Positions 49,850 through 60,749 of a DNA stretch of 64,000 bases are shown piece by piece. The stretch's first letter is position 1. Each line of letters opens with the position of its first letter. The translations under genes and the position numbers were made by a program. Origin of the DNA: Alsobacter sp046349155. Its GTDB lineage: Bacteria > Pseudomonadota > Alphaproteobacteria > Rhizobiales > Beijerinckiaceae. The stretch is taken from assembly GCA_046349155.1 (NCBI GenBank), contig JAXMCW010000003.1, forward strand, positions 744,001 to 808,000, given 5' to 3'. The notes beneath the pieces were generated by a model. That model was not told where the DNA came from. It did not search any database and saw only the letters and a list, made by a program, of their open reading frames with translations.

Positions 49850-50203
49850 ATGTCGAGCCCCCTTCGCATCCCCCGCGCCCTGACGGCCGCTGCGCTGGCC
49901 GCGGGAAGCCTCCTCGCCGTCGCCGCGTCGGCCGCCCCCGCGTCCGCCGGCCCGATGCAGCCGGGCTTGGCGCCCGATGCCGGGCCCGCCCTCGTGGATC
50001 AGGTCCAGTGGGGCCCGCATCCCGGCTGGGGTCCCCCGCCGCCGCGCTATGGCTGGGGTGGCGGCCCGGGCTGGCATGGAGGCTGGGGACGCCCCGGCTG
50101 GCGGCACGGCTGGTACGGCCCGCGCTGCCGCGTGAGCTACGTGCGCACCTGGGACCGCTGGCGCGGCGGCTGGATGATGCGCCCCGTGCGGCAATGCTGG
50201 TGA
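49850..50203 (+). CDS. Exported Gly/Trp/Pro-rich small protein
   Basis: A 117-residue protein with signal peptide (to about SAG, residue 33) and a mature part that repeats WG, GPG and WHGGW-type units, ending WDRWRGGWMMRPVRQCW. The aromatic-glycine repeats resemble small secreted proteins common in Hyphomicrobiales; the role is unknown. Two cysteines near the end (PRCRV and RQCW) might form a disulfide. Confidence 0.7.
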   Translation: MSSPLRIPRALTAAALAAGSLLAVAASAAPASAGPMQPGLAPDAGPALVDQVQWGPHPGWGPPPPRYGWGGGPGWHGGWGRPGWRHGWYGPRCRVSYVRTWDRWRGGWMMRPVRQCW

Positions 50204-50280
50204 GGCCAGGCGCGGCGCGCCCTTGAGCGTGGCCGCCCGCGCCCTACACTCCCCGCCGAATCGGACGGGGAGCGACGGGC

Positions 50281-50697
50281 GTGGCGCATTGGCTGGTGAA
50301 ATCGGAACCCGAGGTCTGGTCCTGGCTGCAGCAGGTCGAGGCGGGAGCCAAGGGCACGTACTGGAACGGCGTGCGCAACCACTCGGCCAAGCTCAACCTC
50401 ATCGCCATGCGCAAGGGCGACCAGGCCTTCTTCTACCACTCCAACGAGGGCAAGGAGATCGTCGGCATCGTCGAGGTGATCAGGGAGCACTACCCCGATC
50501 CGACCGCCGAGCCGGGCGCGCCCTGGGTCGTGGTGGACTTCAAGGCGGTGAAGCCGCTGAAGCGCCCCGTGACGCTCGCGCAGGTCAAGGCCGAGCCGAG
50601 ATTGGCGAAAATGTCGCTGGTCACCTCCATGCGGCTGTCCGTGCAGCCGGTGACGGACGACGAATGGGCGCTCGTGTGCGGGATGGGGGGCGTGTGA
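50281..50697 (+). CDS. EVE domain protein
   Basis: A 138-residue PUA-like EVE protein. It opens HWLVKSEPEVWSWL, followed by TYWNGVRNHSAKLNLIAMR and GDQAFFYHSNEGKEIVGIVE, the canonical EVE pattern, and ends LVTSMRLSVQPV. EVE domains are thought to bind modified bases in nucleic acids. The start is GTG at 50281. Confidence 0.9.
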   Translation: MAHWLVKSEPEVWSWLQQVEAGAKGTYWNGVRNHSAKLNLIAMRKGDQAFFYHSNEGKEIVGIVEVIREHYPDPTAEPGAPWVVVDFKAVKPLKRPVTLAQVKAEPRLAKMSLVTSMRLSVQPVTDDEWALVCGMGGV

Positions 50698-51035
50698 GAG
50701 GCCCGCGCCTTGCCTTCCACCCGGCAGCGGAGCCGATGCTCCAGGGCGATCCGTCACGACCTCCACCCCGCGAGTTCCCCCGCAGCGGCCCGGGCCTGCC
50801 GCGGCCCGAGACGGAAGACCGCCGGACGTCCTCGACCGGCCCGTCGCTCCGTCGCGCCTTCCCGATCGTCCGCCCAAAGGTCGCGCGACCAAAGTGCGAG
50901 CCCCGTTCGCCTTGCCGCGAAATGAGGCGTTTCGCATAATGTGAACCATACCGGCCAGGCCCCAAGCGGCCGAAGCCCCGGTCCAGTCGCTTCGACCGCC
51001 CGAGAGAGGCGGTCGCGCCGTTATGGGAGGTCGCA
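50698..51035. other. acs control region of about 340 bases
   Basis: No gene is supported here. The second half is less GC-rich and carries a good promoter at 50912-50940 and an inverted repeat, GCGAAA and TTTCGC, that overlaps its spacer. No EMC-type operator is evident. Confidence 0.6.
50912..50940 (+). promoter_or_regulatory. Putative sigma-70-type promoter of acs
   Basis: TTGCCG (50912-50917) and CATAAT (50935-50940) are separated by exactly 17 bases. CATAAT matches the minus-10 consensus at five of six positions. The leader would be about 90 bases. The spacer contains GCGAAA-N6-7-TTTCGC, a possible operator. Confidence 0.5.
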
Positions 51036-52982
<1,947 letters not shown>

Positions 52983-53012
52983 GGGTCTCGAGAGCTTCCT
53001 CCCCGCCTCGAG

Positions 53013-53041
53013 GGCGGCGTCCGCGTGACGCCGCCTTTTTT
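53013..53041 (+). terminator. Intrinsic terminator after acs
   Basis: A 9-bp stem, GGCGGCGTC and GACGCCGCC, with a 5-base loop, followed by TTTTTT. It lies 31 bases past the acs stop. Confidence 0.92.
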
Positions 53042-53114
53042 CATGGGCGGGAGAAAACGAGGCGGGTCCGCCTCGGCCTGGGCCTTGGGGCTGCGGGCCC
53101 GTCCGGCGCTTCGG

Positions 53115-53555
53115 TCAAGCCGCGGCGGCGGCGAGGCCGGACTTGTCGACGATGATCTCGACCGCCTCATCGTCCTCCCCGCGGGAGCCGAGGCTCTCGT
53201 GGACGCGTTCGGCCTCGGCGACGATCGCCGCGATCAGGCGGCGGGCGTTGCGGCAGGGGGTCGGCTCGTCGAGGGCGGCCGAGAGCCAGGCCGCGGCATC
53301 CTCGTCGACGACCGCGGTGGGGCGCTCCGACCAGACCACGAAGTCGACCAGGGCCGCCACGAACCAGGCGTTCCAGGTGCGGTCGGCGCGGGGCACGTCG
53401 CGGTCGAGGCGGATCAGGATCTCGGCCTCCGCCCGGCTGGTGACGCCGTCCGGCAGGATGTCGCGCTCGAGCCGACGCACGTCGGCGAAGTTGATGCGGC
53501 CGCGGGCCTCGATCTCCGTCGCGACCGCGAGCAGGCGAGCCTCGTTCATGTCCAT
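53115..53555 (-). CDS. Conserved hypothetical protein (146 aa)
   Basis: A soluble, acidic, mostly helical protein. Segments such as ARGRINFADVRRLERDILPD and SRAEAEILIRLDRDV followed by FVAALVDFVVWSERP appear family-like, and I have the impression of similar proteins in Hyphomicrobiales. No domain can be named. It is convergent with acs. Confidence 0.6.
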   Translation of the reverse strand: MDMNEARLLAVATEIEARGRINFADVRRLERDILPDGVTSRAEAEILIRLDRDVPRADRTWNAWFVAALVDFVVWSERPTAVVDEDAAAWLSAALDEPTPCRNARRLIAAIVAEAERVHESLGSRGEDDEAVEIIVDKSGLAAAAA

Positions 53556-53725
53556 CTCCCGTCTTCGTCAGGGGTGTCGTGTTCCGTGCGACGAAAGTGC
53601 GCTGCGGGCTTGAACGGCAGGCTAAGGATCGCGGTCAACGAATGGTGACCGGGCCCCTGCCGAAATGCGAACAATTCGAATGGTTTCCGAGATCTCTCCG
53701 CAGTCCTGCGCCGGTCACGGAGGCT

Positions 53726-55639
53726 TCATGCCTCGCGCAACCAGACCTGCATGGCGCCAGGCTCGCGGTTCGCCCAGAGGTGGTAGGGGATGGCGCGGAA
53801 GGCGACCGTCCTTTTGTCCGGCGCCGCCGTGCGGTAAAGCGCGTCGCCCCACTCGCCGTCCGTGTCGGCGAGCGCCTCGCCCTCGATGACGACCGCCCCG
53901 CCCAGCAGACCGGGATCGAAGCGGGCGACGAGCGGCGCGGAGGCGGGCAGGCTCAGGCGCTGCGGGGGGACGGCGACGTCGGCCTGCTCGACGCAATAGA
54001 CGACCGGGCCGCGGCGCAAGGCCACCCGGCCGGCGTCGGCCGCGACGGCCGGGTGCGCGTGGAGGCACTCCACGGCCATGGGAAGCGACAGGCGCAGCGC
54101 GTCGCCTTCCCGCCAGTCCCGCTCGATGGAGAGATAGCCGCGGCGCGCCGCGCCGCAATCCAGGGGTTCGCCGTTGAGGGCCAAGGCGGGCGAGCGGCAC
54201 CAGCCGGGCAGCCGGACGTGCAGGACGAAGCGCCGCGGGCGCGCCGGCGAGACCAGCAGCGTCACCTCCCCGTCCCAGGGATAGCGGGTCTCCTGGGCGA
54301 TCGTCACGGCGTCGCCGCCGAGGCCGAGCCGCGCCTCGCCGGCCCCGTAGTGATGCACGGCGATCTCCCCCTCGCCCACCGCGTAGAAGCTGCTGCCCGC
54401 GGAGGCGACGAAGCGGGCGATGTTGCCGGTGCAGCAGGGGCACTCGTGCCAGGCCCAGCGCCGGTGGCCGCCCTCGCTCTCCAGAGGGTTGTCGTAGAAG
54501 AAGCGGTCGCCCGCCGCCGACAGGCCGGCCAGCGCACCGTTCAGCATCACGGTTTCCGCGAGGTCGGCGTGGCGGGCGTCGAGGTCCATCGCCGAGAGGC
54601 TGCGGCACCACAGCGCGAGGCCGATGGCGGCGCAGGTCTCCGCGTAGGCGGAGGCGTTGGGCAGGTCGTAGTCGCGCGTGAAGCCCTCGTTGGCGGCGGA
54701 CGGACCGAGGCCGCCCGTGACGTAGAGCCGGCGCGTGGTCAACTGGGCGAAGAGCCGGTCGCAGGCCGCCTTCAGCGCCGCGTCGCCTGTCTCGGCGGCG
54801 AGGTCGGCCATGGCGGTGAACAGGTACATGGCCCGCACCGCGTGGCCCACCACCTCGTCCTGCTCGCGCACCGGGCGGTGCGCCTGGCTATAGGCGTAGG
54901 TCTTGTAGACATAGGCCGCGGGGTCGTCGCCCCGCGCGAGCGCCTCGGCGTCGAAGAAGGAGGGTTGCCGGCCCCGCTCGTCGACCAGGAAAGCCGCGAG
55001 CTTCAGGGCCTGCGCGTCCCCGGTGGCCCTGTGGAGGCGCAACAGTGCGAGTTCGATCTCGGCATGGGCGTCGTAGCCGCGACTCTGCCCGGGCCCGGGT
55101 CCGAAACGCTCGGCCACATGGGCCACGGCGCGCCGGACGACGTCGAGGAACCGGGTCTTCCCGGTCGCCTGCGCGTAGGCCAGCGCGCCCTCGAGCAGAT
55201 GGCCGAGCGAGTACATCTCGTGCAGGTCGCGCAGGTTGGTCCAGCGCCCCTCGGGCTCCCGGCGGATGAACCAGCTGTTGAGATAGCCGTCCGCCATCTG
55301 GCCCCCGGCATAGGCCTCGACGATGGCGTCGATCCGGGCCTCCAGGGCGGCGTCGCGGCGGCCCATCAGGGTGTAGCTCGCCGCCTCGATCCACTTGCCG
55401 ACGTCGCTGTCGAAGAAGTGCTGCATCGACAGCCCGCTGGGCTTGATGGGCCGCACCAGCGGACCCGGCGGCTCGCCGAAGGCGAGCGCCTCCAGCACGC
55501 CCTCCTCCTCCAGCCGCCTGTGGATCGCCGGCACGGTGATCTTGCGCACGCGCTCCGTCCAGGTGCGCCAGAAGCCGTCGGCGAAGCGGACCGCGCCAGG
55601 CGATGCGGGCGCGAAGCGGCGGCGGGGCGTCGCGCTCAC
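53726..55639 (-). CDS. Glycoside hydrolase family 127 (beta-L-arabinofuranosidase-like)
   Basis: A 637-residue enzyme. The four zinc ligands of this family are visible: Glu334 and Cys336 in YAETCAAIG, and Cys402 and Cys403 in HECPCCTGN; the general acid is probably Glu318 in ANEGFTRDYD. The fold is an alpha/alpha barrel with C-terminal beta domains. It has no signal peptide, so it acts in the cytoplasm on an imported oligosaccharide. It starts with GTG at 55639 and overlaps the preceding peptidase gene by four bases. The sugar specificity is not certain. Confidence 0.88.
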   Translation of the reverse strand: MSATPRRRFAPASPGAVRFADGFWRTWTERVRKITVPAIHRRLEEEGVLEALAFGEPPGPLVRPIKPSGLSMQHFFDSDVGKWIEAASYTLMGRRDAALEARIDAIVEAYAGGQMADGYLNSWFIRREPEGRWTNLRDLHEMYSLGHLLEGALAYAQATGKTRFLDVVRRAVAHVAERFGPGPGQSRGYDAHAEIELALLRLHRATGDAQALKLAAFLVDERGRQPSFFDAEALARGDDPAAYVYKTYAYSQAHRPVREQDEVVGHAVRAMYLFTAMADLAAETGDAALKAACDRLFAQLTTRRLYVTGGLGPSAANEGFTRDYDLPNASAYAETCAAIGLALWCRSLSAMDLDARHADLAETVMLNGALAGLSAAGDRFFYDNPLESEGGHRRWAWHECPCCTGNIARFVASAGSSFYAVGEGEIAVHHYGAGEARLGLGGDAVTIAQETRYPWDGEVTLLVSPARPRRFVLHVRLPGWCRSPALALNGEPLDCGAARRGYLSIERDWREGDALRLSLPMAVECLHAHPAVAADAGRVALRRGPVVYCVEQADVAVPPQRLSLPASAPLVARFDPGLLGGAVVIEGEALADTDGEWGDALYRTAAPDKRTVAFRAIPYHLWANREPGAMQVWLREA

Positions 55640-56724
55640 GGGCGGGCCGCCGCGGCGTGGACCCGGTGGACCAGCGCGGCCATGGCCGCGGCGTCCAGCG
55701 CCTGCACCGTGCGGCCGAGGCACCCCGTCATGGTCTCGGCGGCCACCAGGGCATTGACGATCGCCTCCTCCGTCGCCTCGGCGGCGGCCAGGAAGAGCGG
55801 GTCGAGGCCGCCATCGGGGACGTGGTCCAGCCTCGCGATGCCGCCGACCCCCGGGTCGAGCGGATCCCCCGCGGTGCTGAAGGCGAGGAAGATGTCGCCG
55901 GAGCCGTTGCCGCCGAAGGCCCCGGTGCGGCCCATGCCGAGCGCCATGCGGCGGGCGACGCGCTGGAGTTGAAGCGGGTGGAGGGGCGCGTCGGTCGCCA
56001 GCACGCCGATGATCGAGCCCTGCTCCCGGGAGAAGATCGCGCCTTCGGGCATCAGGCGGCCCACCGGCGCCCCGAGCACCGTCAGGTGCGGCCGGCGGCC
56101 GAAATTGGCCTGGACCAGGACGCCGACCCGGACGGGATGGGCTGCGGTTAGCGCCACCTCGCGCGACGCCGTGCCGGTGCCGCCCTTGAACTCGTAGGCG
56201 ATCATGCCGGCGCCGCCGCCGACATTGCCCTCCGGCACGGGTCCGTCCTCGGCGGCTTCCAACGCAGCCAATACGTGCTCCTCCGTCAGGGCCCGCCGGT
56301 CCATCGCGTTCAGCCAGTTGTCGCAGGTCTCGGCCACGACGGGCAGGACCCAGCCGAAGTCGCCGGGCTTGCCGGCGAGGCGGCGCATCCAGCCGGTCGC
56401 CGCGTGGTGCGCCATGCCCACGGCGTGGGTGTTGGTGACGAGCACCGGGCCGCGAAGCCAGCCGGCCTCGGCGACCCAGTGCATCCCCGTCATCTCGCCA
56501 TTGCCGTTGAAGGAGTGGCAGCCCGCCCACACCGCACCCGCTCCCCCGGCGCGGCCGCGCGGCAGGATCGCCGTCACGCCCGTGCGGATGGCGTCCTCGC
56601 CCTCGCCCTCGACGAGCGTGGTGAAGCCGACCTCCAGGCCGGGCACGTCGGTGATGGCGTTCCAGGGGCCGGGCTGGCCCGGGAAGGGGAGGCTCAGGTC
56701 GCGGGCGCGGGGCTTGTGGCTCAT
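55636..56724 (-). CDS. P1/DmpA family aminopeptidase
   Basis: A 362-residue N-terminal nucleophile peptidase. It starts ITDVPGLEVGFTTL and contains the likely autocleavage Gly-Ser pair at 236-237 in EQGSIIGVLATDAPL, followed by FGGNGSGDIFLAFSTAG. DmpA-type enzymes release N-terminal D- or L-amino acids or beta-peptides and self-process into two chains. The start at 56724 gives MSHKPRARDLSL. The stop overlaps the start of the GH127 gene (GTGA at 55636-55639). Confidence 0.88.
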   Translation of the reverse strand: MSHKPRARDLSLPFPGQPGPWNAITDVPGLEVGFTTLVEGEGEDAIRTGVTAILPRGRAGGAGAVWAGCHSFNGNGEMTGMHWVAEAGWLRGPVLVTNTHAVGMAHHAATGWMRRLAGKPGDFGWVLPVVAETCDNWLNAMDRRALTEEHVLAALEAAEDGPVPEGNVGGGAGMIAYEFKGGTGTASREVALTAAHPVRVGVLVQANFGRRPHLTVLGAPVGRLMPEGAIFSREQGSIIGVLATDAPLHPLQLQRVARRMALGMGRTGAFGGNGSGDIFLAFSTAGDPLDPGVGGIARLDHVPDGGLDPLFLAAAEATEEAIVNALVAAETMTGCLGRTVQALDAAAMAALVHRVHAAAARP

Positions 56725-56948
56725 GGCGGCAGGCTCGGCAGACAGGGTCGCGGCGACCGGTCGATTCGCTGCGCGATCATGCCACGGCTTTGCGGGAGCC
56801 AAGGCCTCCTGCCGGCGGGAAAACGCGGGGATCGGGCGGAAGCTCCAGGGTTTGTCGTTGGAGCGCCCGGCCCCGCATGGCATATGTCAGGCAGCCGGCG
56901 CACGGCCGAAGGCGGCGGCCAAAGGACGGGGAACGGGGAGGGAACGGC

Positions 56949-57776
56949 ATGCGCTGGCTGATGGCGGCGGACATCCATTATTCCCTGCCCCAGCTCGACT
57001 GGCTGGTCGAGGCGGCGCCGCGCTACGATCTCGTAATCCTCGCCGGCGACCTGCTCGACCTCGGCTCCCTCGTCGACATCGACGCCCAGATCGTGGTCGC
57101 GCAGGCCTATCTGCGCCGCCTCGCGGGGGTCACGCGCGTGATCGTCTCCTCGGGCAACCACGACCTCGACAGCCGTGGCCCGGAGGGCGAGAAGGTCGCG
57201 GCCTGGGTGGCGGAGACGGCGGCGGAGGGCATCAGCGTCGACGCCGGCAGCCTCGTCCTCGGCGACACGCTGTTCACCATCTGCCCGTGGTGGGACGGCC
57301 CGGCCACGCGCGAGCAGGTGGAGCGGCAGCTCGCCGCCGATCATGCCGCGCGGCCGCGGCGCTGGGTCTGGGTCTACCACGCGCCGCCGCAGGATTCCCC
57401 GACGAGCTGGACCGGCAAGCGCTCCATGGGCGACGCCGACCTCGTCGCCTGGATCGGGCGCTACAGGCCGGACATCGTCCTGTCCGGCCACGTGCACCAG
57501 TCGCCCTTCGTGCGCGACGGCTCCTGGGTGGACCGCATTGGCGAGACCTGGGTGTTCAACGCCGGCCATCAATACGGCGCCCCGCCGGCCCATATCGCCT
57601 TCGACGGCGCGCACGAGGAAGCCGTCTGGATTTCGGCCATGGGCGTGCAGGCGGTGAAGCTCGGGGAGCCTCTGGTGCGACCCGTGCCGCCGCTCTCGGC
57701 CATGCCTGCCTGGTTCACGGACCCCGCGGGTTCCGCTCCGAGCCCGGCTCCGGGCGCGGCCGCTGGCGGTAGATGA
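56949..57776 (+). CDS. Calcineurin-like metallophosphoesterase
   Basis: A 275-residue phosphoesterase with all metal motifs in order: AADIHY (Asp-x-His), LAGDLLDLG, SSGNHDLDS, VYHAPP and SGHVHQSP. Substrate is unknown; such enzymes act on nucleotides, cyclic nucleotides or proteins. The ATG follows GGAGGG. It is divergent from the peptidase gene and convergent with the cNMP-binding gene, whose end overlaps its last 62 bases. Confidence 0.85.
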   Translation: MRWLMAADIHYSLPQLDWLVEAAPRYDLVILAGDLLDLGSLVDIDAQIVVAQAYLRRLAGVTRVIVSSGNHDLDSRGPEGEKVAAWVAETAAEGISVDAGSLVLGDTLFTICPWWDGPATREQVERQLAADHAARPRRWVWVYHAPPQDSPTSWTGKRSMGDADLVAWIGRYRPDIVLSGHVHQSPFVRDGSWVDRIGETWVFNAGHQYGAPPAHIAFDGAHEEAVWISAMGVQAVKLGEPLVRPVPPLSAMPAWFTDPAGSAPSPAPGAAAGGR

Positions 57777-58197
57777 GGCTCTCCAGCACGTTGCCGACCA
57801 TGCCCAGGTGGTCCGCCTTGTCCGCGAATTGCCGCTTGAGGTCGGCGAGGTAGGTCGTGGCGGCGTTGAGCCGGTGGGCCAGCATGCGCGCGACATGGAA
57901 GGCGGCCTGCGGATGGTCGCGGAAGAAGCCGCTGCCGTCCTCGATGGCGAAGACCTCGACGGGGCCGAGCGCGCGCACCGTCGCCGTGTGCGGCGACTGC
58001 ATCAGGATCGACATGTCGCCCAGGATCGAGCCGGGCTCGGCGAGCACCGCGACCTGGGTCTCGCCCCTCAGCACCTCGACCTTGCCGCTGACCAGTACGT
58101 AGAGCCGGTTCGTCGTCTCGCTCTCGCGCAGCAGCACCTCGCCGCCGGGGCGGCTCTCGCGCGGCTGGCCCTCGCAAAAGTCCAGGATCTCACGCAT
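57715..58197 (-). CDS. Cyclic-nucleotide-binding domain protein without a DNA-binding domain
   Basis: A 160-residue protein with a single cNMP-binding beta-roll: EVLLRESETTNRLYVLVSGK, VAVLAEPGSILGDMSILM and SPHTATVRALGPVEVFAIED. There is no helix-turn-helix after the C-helix, so it is not a Crp/Fnr regulator; it could be a sensor for a partner protein. The start at 58197 has GGAGGGGA; an in-frame ATG at 58227 is the alternative. Its 3-prime end overlaps the phosphoesterase gene in the opposite direction. Confidence 0.82.
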   Translation of the reverse strand: MREILDFCEGQPRESRPGGEVLLRESETTNRLYVLVSGKVEVLRGETQVAVLAEPGSILGDMSILMQSPHTATVRALGPVEVFAIEDGSGFFRDHPQAAFHVARMLAHRLNAATTYLADLKRQFADKADHLGMVGNVLESLIYRQRPRPEPGSERNPRGP

Positions 58198-58262
58198 GTC
58201 CCCTCCGACGCGGCCCAAGGTCGACATCTTCGCCTGCAAGGTCCGGGCCGGCCAGCCCCGCT

Positions 58263-59390
58263 TCAGTCGAACAGCACGACCTGACGCACCCCGATGCCCT
58301 CGTGGAGGCGGTCGAAGCCCTCGTTGATCTCCAACAGGCGCAGGCGGTGCGTGAGGAGGCGGTCGACCGGCAGCCTGCCGCCCCGGAACAGGTCGACGTA
58401 GTGGGGCAGGTCGCGGCGGGGCACGCAGGAGCCGATGTAGGAGCCCTTGAGCGTGCGCTCCTCGGCGACGAGGCTCACGGCCTGGATGGCGAGCTTGCGG
58501 TCGGGATGCGGCAGGCCGGCCGTGACCGTCGTGCCGCCGCGCCCCGTCGCGGCATAGGCCAGTTCGAGGGCCGGCACCGAGCCCGCCATCTCGAAGACAT
58601 AGTCGAGCCCGCCCCCCGAGAGGTCCCGGATCTCCTGCAGGGTCTCCGGCCGCCCGGCCTGCACGGCGTGCGTGGCCCCGAGCGCGAGGGCGAAATCCAG
58701 CTTCTCGCGGCTGAGGTCGATGGCCACGATCTGGCGTGCGCCGGCCACCGCCGCCCCGAGCAAGGCGCTGAGGCCCACGCCGCCGAGGCCGACCACGCCG
58801 ACGGAACTCCCCGTGGGGATGCGCGCGGTGTTGACGACCGCGCCCATGCCGGTCAGCACGGCGCAGCCGAACAAGGCCGCCTGTTCCAGCGGCAGGTCGC
58901 GCGACACCTTCACGCAGGATTCCTGCGACACGACGGCATGGCTCGCAAAGGCGGACACCCCGACATGGTGGCTCACCGGCTCGCAGGTGAAGCTCAGGCG
59001 GCGCTCGCCGCGCAGCAGCGTCCCTGCGCCGTTCGCCCGCGCGCCGGGCTCGCAGAGCGCCGGCCGGCCCGTGGCGCAGGGCATGCAATGGCCGCAGCTC
59101 GGCATGAAGACGAGCACGACGTGATCGCCCGGAGCGAGGTCCGCCACGCCCGGACCCGCCGCCTCGACGACGCCGGCGGCCTCGTGGCCGAGCACCATGG
59201 GCATTGGCCGCGGCCGGCTCCCGTCGATGACCGAGAGGTCGGAGTGGCAGAGCCCGGCCGCCTTGATCGCTACCCGCACCTCGCCGGGGCCCGGCGGGTC
59301 GAGCTCGACCTCCACGATGTCGAGCGGGCGGCTATGCGCATAGGGATGCGGCAAGCCCATCTCCCGGAGCATGGCGGCCTTGATCAGCAT
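58263..59390 (-). CDS. Zinc-dependent medium-chain alcohol dehydrogenase
   Basis: A 375-residue MDR enzyme. The catalytic zinc site has GLCHSDLSV and GHEAAGVVEA, the structural zinc has the four cysteines of SCGHCMPCATGRPALC, and the cofactor loop is VGLGGVGLSALLGAAVAGA. It resembles NAD-dependent aryl or alkyl alcohol dehydrogenases (class III-like). Substrate is unknown. Start at 59390 (MLIKAAML) was preferred over upstream GC-driven extension. Confidence 0.87.
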   Translation of the reverse strand: MLIKAAMLREMGLPHPYAHSRPLDIVEVELDPPGPGEVRVAIKAAGLCHSDLSVIDGSRPRPMPMVLGHEAAGVVEAAGPGVADLAPGDHVVLVFMPSCGHCMPCATGRPALCEPGARANGAGTLLRGERRLSFTCEPVSHHVGVSAFASHAVVSQESCVKVSRDLPLEQAALFGCAVLTGMGAVVNTARIPTGSSVGVVGLGGVGLSALLGAAVAGARQIVAIDLSREKLDFALALGATHAVQAGRPETLQEIRDLSGGGLDYVFEMAGSVPALELAYAATGRGGTTVTAGLPHPDRKLAIQAVSLVAEERTLKGSYIGSCVPRRDLPHYVDLFRGGRLPVDRLLTHRLRLLEINEGFDRLHEGIGVRQVVLFD

Positions 59391-59495
59391 GCGGCGTCCT
59401 CCCCGCCGGGCGCGGCCGGCTCGGGCCATCCTGCGGATCTCGCCGGAGCTTGTCGATGCCGACGTTCAGCGCGCCCCCGGAGAGGCCAGCCCCGT

Positions 59496-60749
59496 TCAGG
59501 CCGCCAGCAGCGCCCGGCCGTCATGGCCTGCGATCAGGGTGTCGACGATGCGGCCGGGCTCCACCGCCTCGCCGAGGCGGACGAGGGCATGGCCCTCGGT
59601 GCGGCCCGTGCCGCCGCGCTCGGCGAGGACGCGGTGGGTACGGCCGACCTGGGCGGCGAGGTAGCGGGCGAGCGCGGCCTCGCCCGCGGCGCGCAGGCGC
59701 GAGGCGCGCTCCTTCACCGTGGCGCGCGCGACCTGCGGCATGCGGGCCGCCGGCGTGCCGGGGCGCGGGGAGAACGGAAAGACGTGCAGGAAAGTGAGCC
59801 CGCACTCCTCCACGAGGTCGAGGGAGCGGGCGAACATGGCCTCGTCCTCGGTCGGGAAGCCCGCGATCACGTCGGCGCCGAAGACGACGTCCGGGCGGAG
59901 CCGCCGCACCGTCCCGCAGAACCGCACCGCGTCGGCGCGGGTATGGCGGCGCTTCATGCGCTTGAGGACCAGGTCGTCGCCCGCCTGCAGCGAGAGATGC
60001 AGGTGCGGCATCAGCCGCTCCTCACCGGCCAGCGCGGCCAGGAGGTCGGGATCCGCCTCGATGCTGTCGATCGAGGACAGGCGCAGGCGGGGCAGTTCCG
60101 GCACGTGGCGCAGGATGGTGCGCACCAGCGCGCCGAGCCGCGGCTGCCCGGGCAGGTCCGCCCCGTAGCTCGTGAGGTCGACGCCGGTGAGCACCACCTC
60201 GCGCCGGCCCGCCGCGACCAGACCGCGCACCGCGTCGACCACGGCGCCCATCGGCACGGAGCGCGACGTCCCGCGGCCATAGGGGATGATGCAGAAGGTG
60301 CAGCGGTGGTCGCAGCCGTTCTGCACCTCGAGGAAGCCCCGGGTGCGGTCGCCGAAGCCCGCCGCGAGGTGCGGCGCGGTAGCGCGCACCTGCATGATGT
60401 CGGCGACCTCGATGCGGGGCAGCGCCTCTGCTCCGTCCCAGCGTGCGGGGTCCCAGGTCCCCGGCAAGGTCTTCTCGGCGTTGCCGACGACGCGGTCCAC
60501 CTCCGGCATGGCCGCGAAGAGGCCGGGATCGACCTGCGCGGCGCAGCCGGTGACGACCAAGGTCGCGGCCGGGCGCTCGCGCCGCAGGCGGCGGATGGCC
60601 TGGCGCGCCTGGGTGACGGCCTCCGCGGTGACGGCGCAGGTGTTGAAGACGACGAGGTCGGCGAGGCCCGCCTCGGCCGCGCGGGCCTTCACGGCCTCCG
60701 ATTCCACCGCGTTGAGGCGGCAGCCGAAGGTGACGACCTCCACGCCCAT
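59496..60749 (-). CDS. mtaB: tRNA t6A37 methylthiotransferase MtaB
   Basis: A 417-residue radical SAM enzyme that makes ms2t6A37 in tRNA. The N-terminal UPF0004 domain has VTFGCRLNAVESE, VFNTCAVTAEA and VTGCAAQVDP with its three cluster cysteines, and the radical SAM cluster is NGCDHRCTFCIIPYGRG. A short TRAM-like tail ends the chain. Its ATG overlaps the dapF stop by one base (TGATG), so the two are an operon, as in other rhizobia, where ftsY usually follows; here it does not. Confidence 0.93.
   Translation of the reverse strand: MGVEVVTFGCRLNAVESEAVKARAAEAGLADLVVFNTCAVTAEAVTQARQAIRRLRRERPAATLVVTGCAAQVDPGLFAAMPEVDRVVGNAEKTLPGTWDPARWDGAEALPRIEVADIMQVRATAPHLAAGFGDRTRGFLEVQNGCDHRCTFCIIPYGRGTSRSVPMGAVVDAVRGLVAAGRREVVLTGVDLTSYGADLPGQPRLGALVRTILRHVPELPRLRLSSIDSIEADPDLLAALAGEERLMPHLHLSLQAGDDLVLKRMKRRHTRADAVRFCGTVRRLRPDVVFGADVIAGFPTEDEAMFARSLDLVEECGLTFLHVFPFSPRPGTPAARMPQVARATVKERASRLRAAGEAALARYLAAQVGRTHRVLAERGGTGRTEGHALVRLGEAVEPGRIVDTLIAGHDGRALLAA

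Noticed and set aside
53726..56530. A 934-codon reverse frame that would fuse the peptidase region with the GH127 gene
   Set aside because: The first 297 codons are a wrong-frame reading of the P1 peptidase gene. The true GH127 start is the GTG at 55639 overlapping the peptidase stop.
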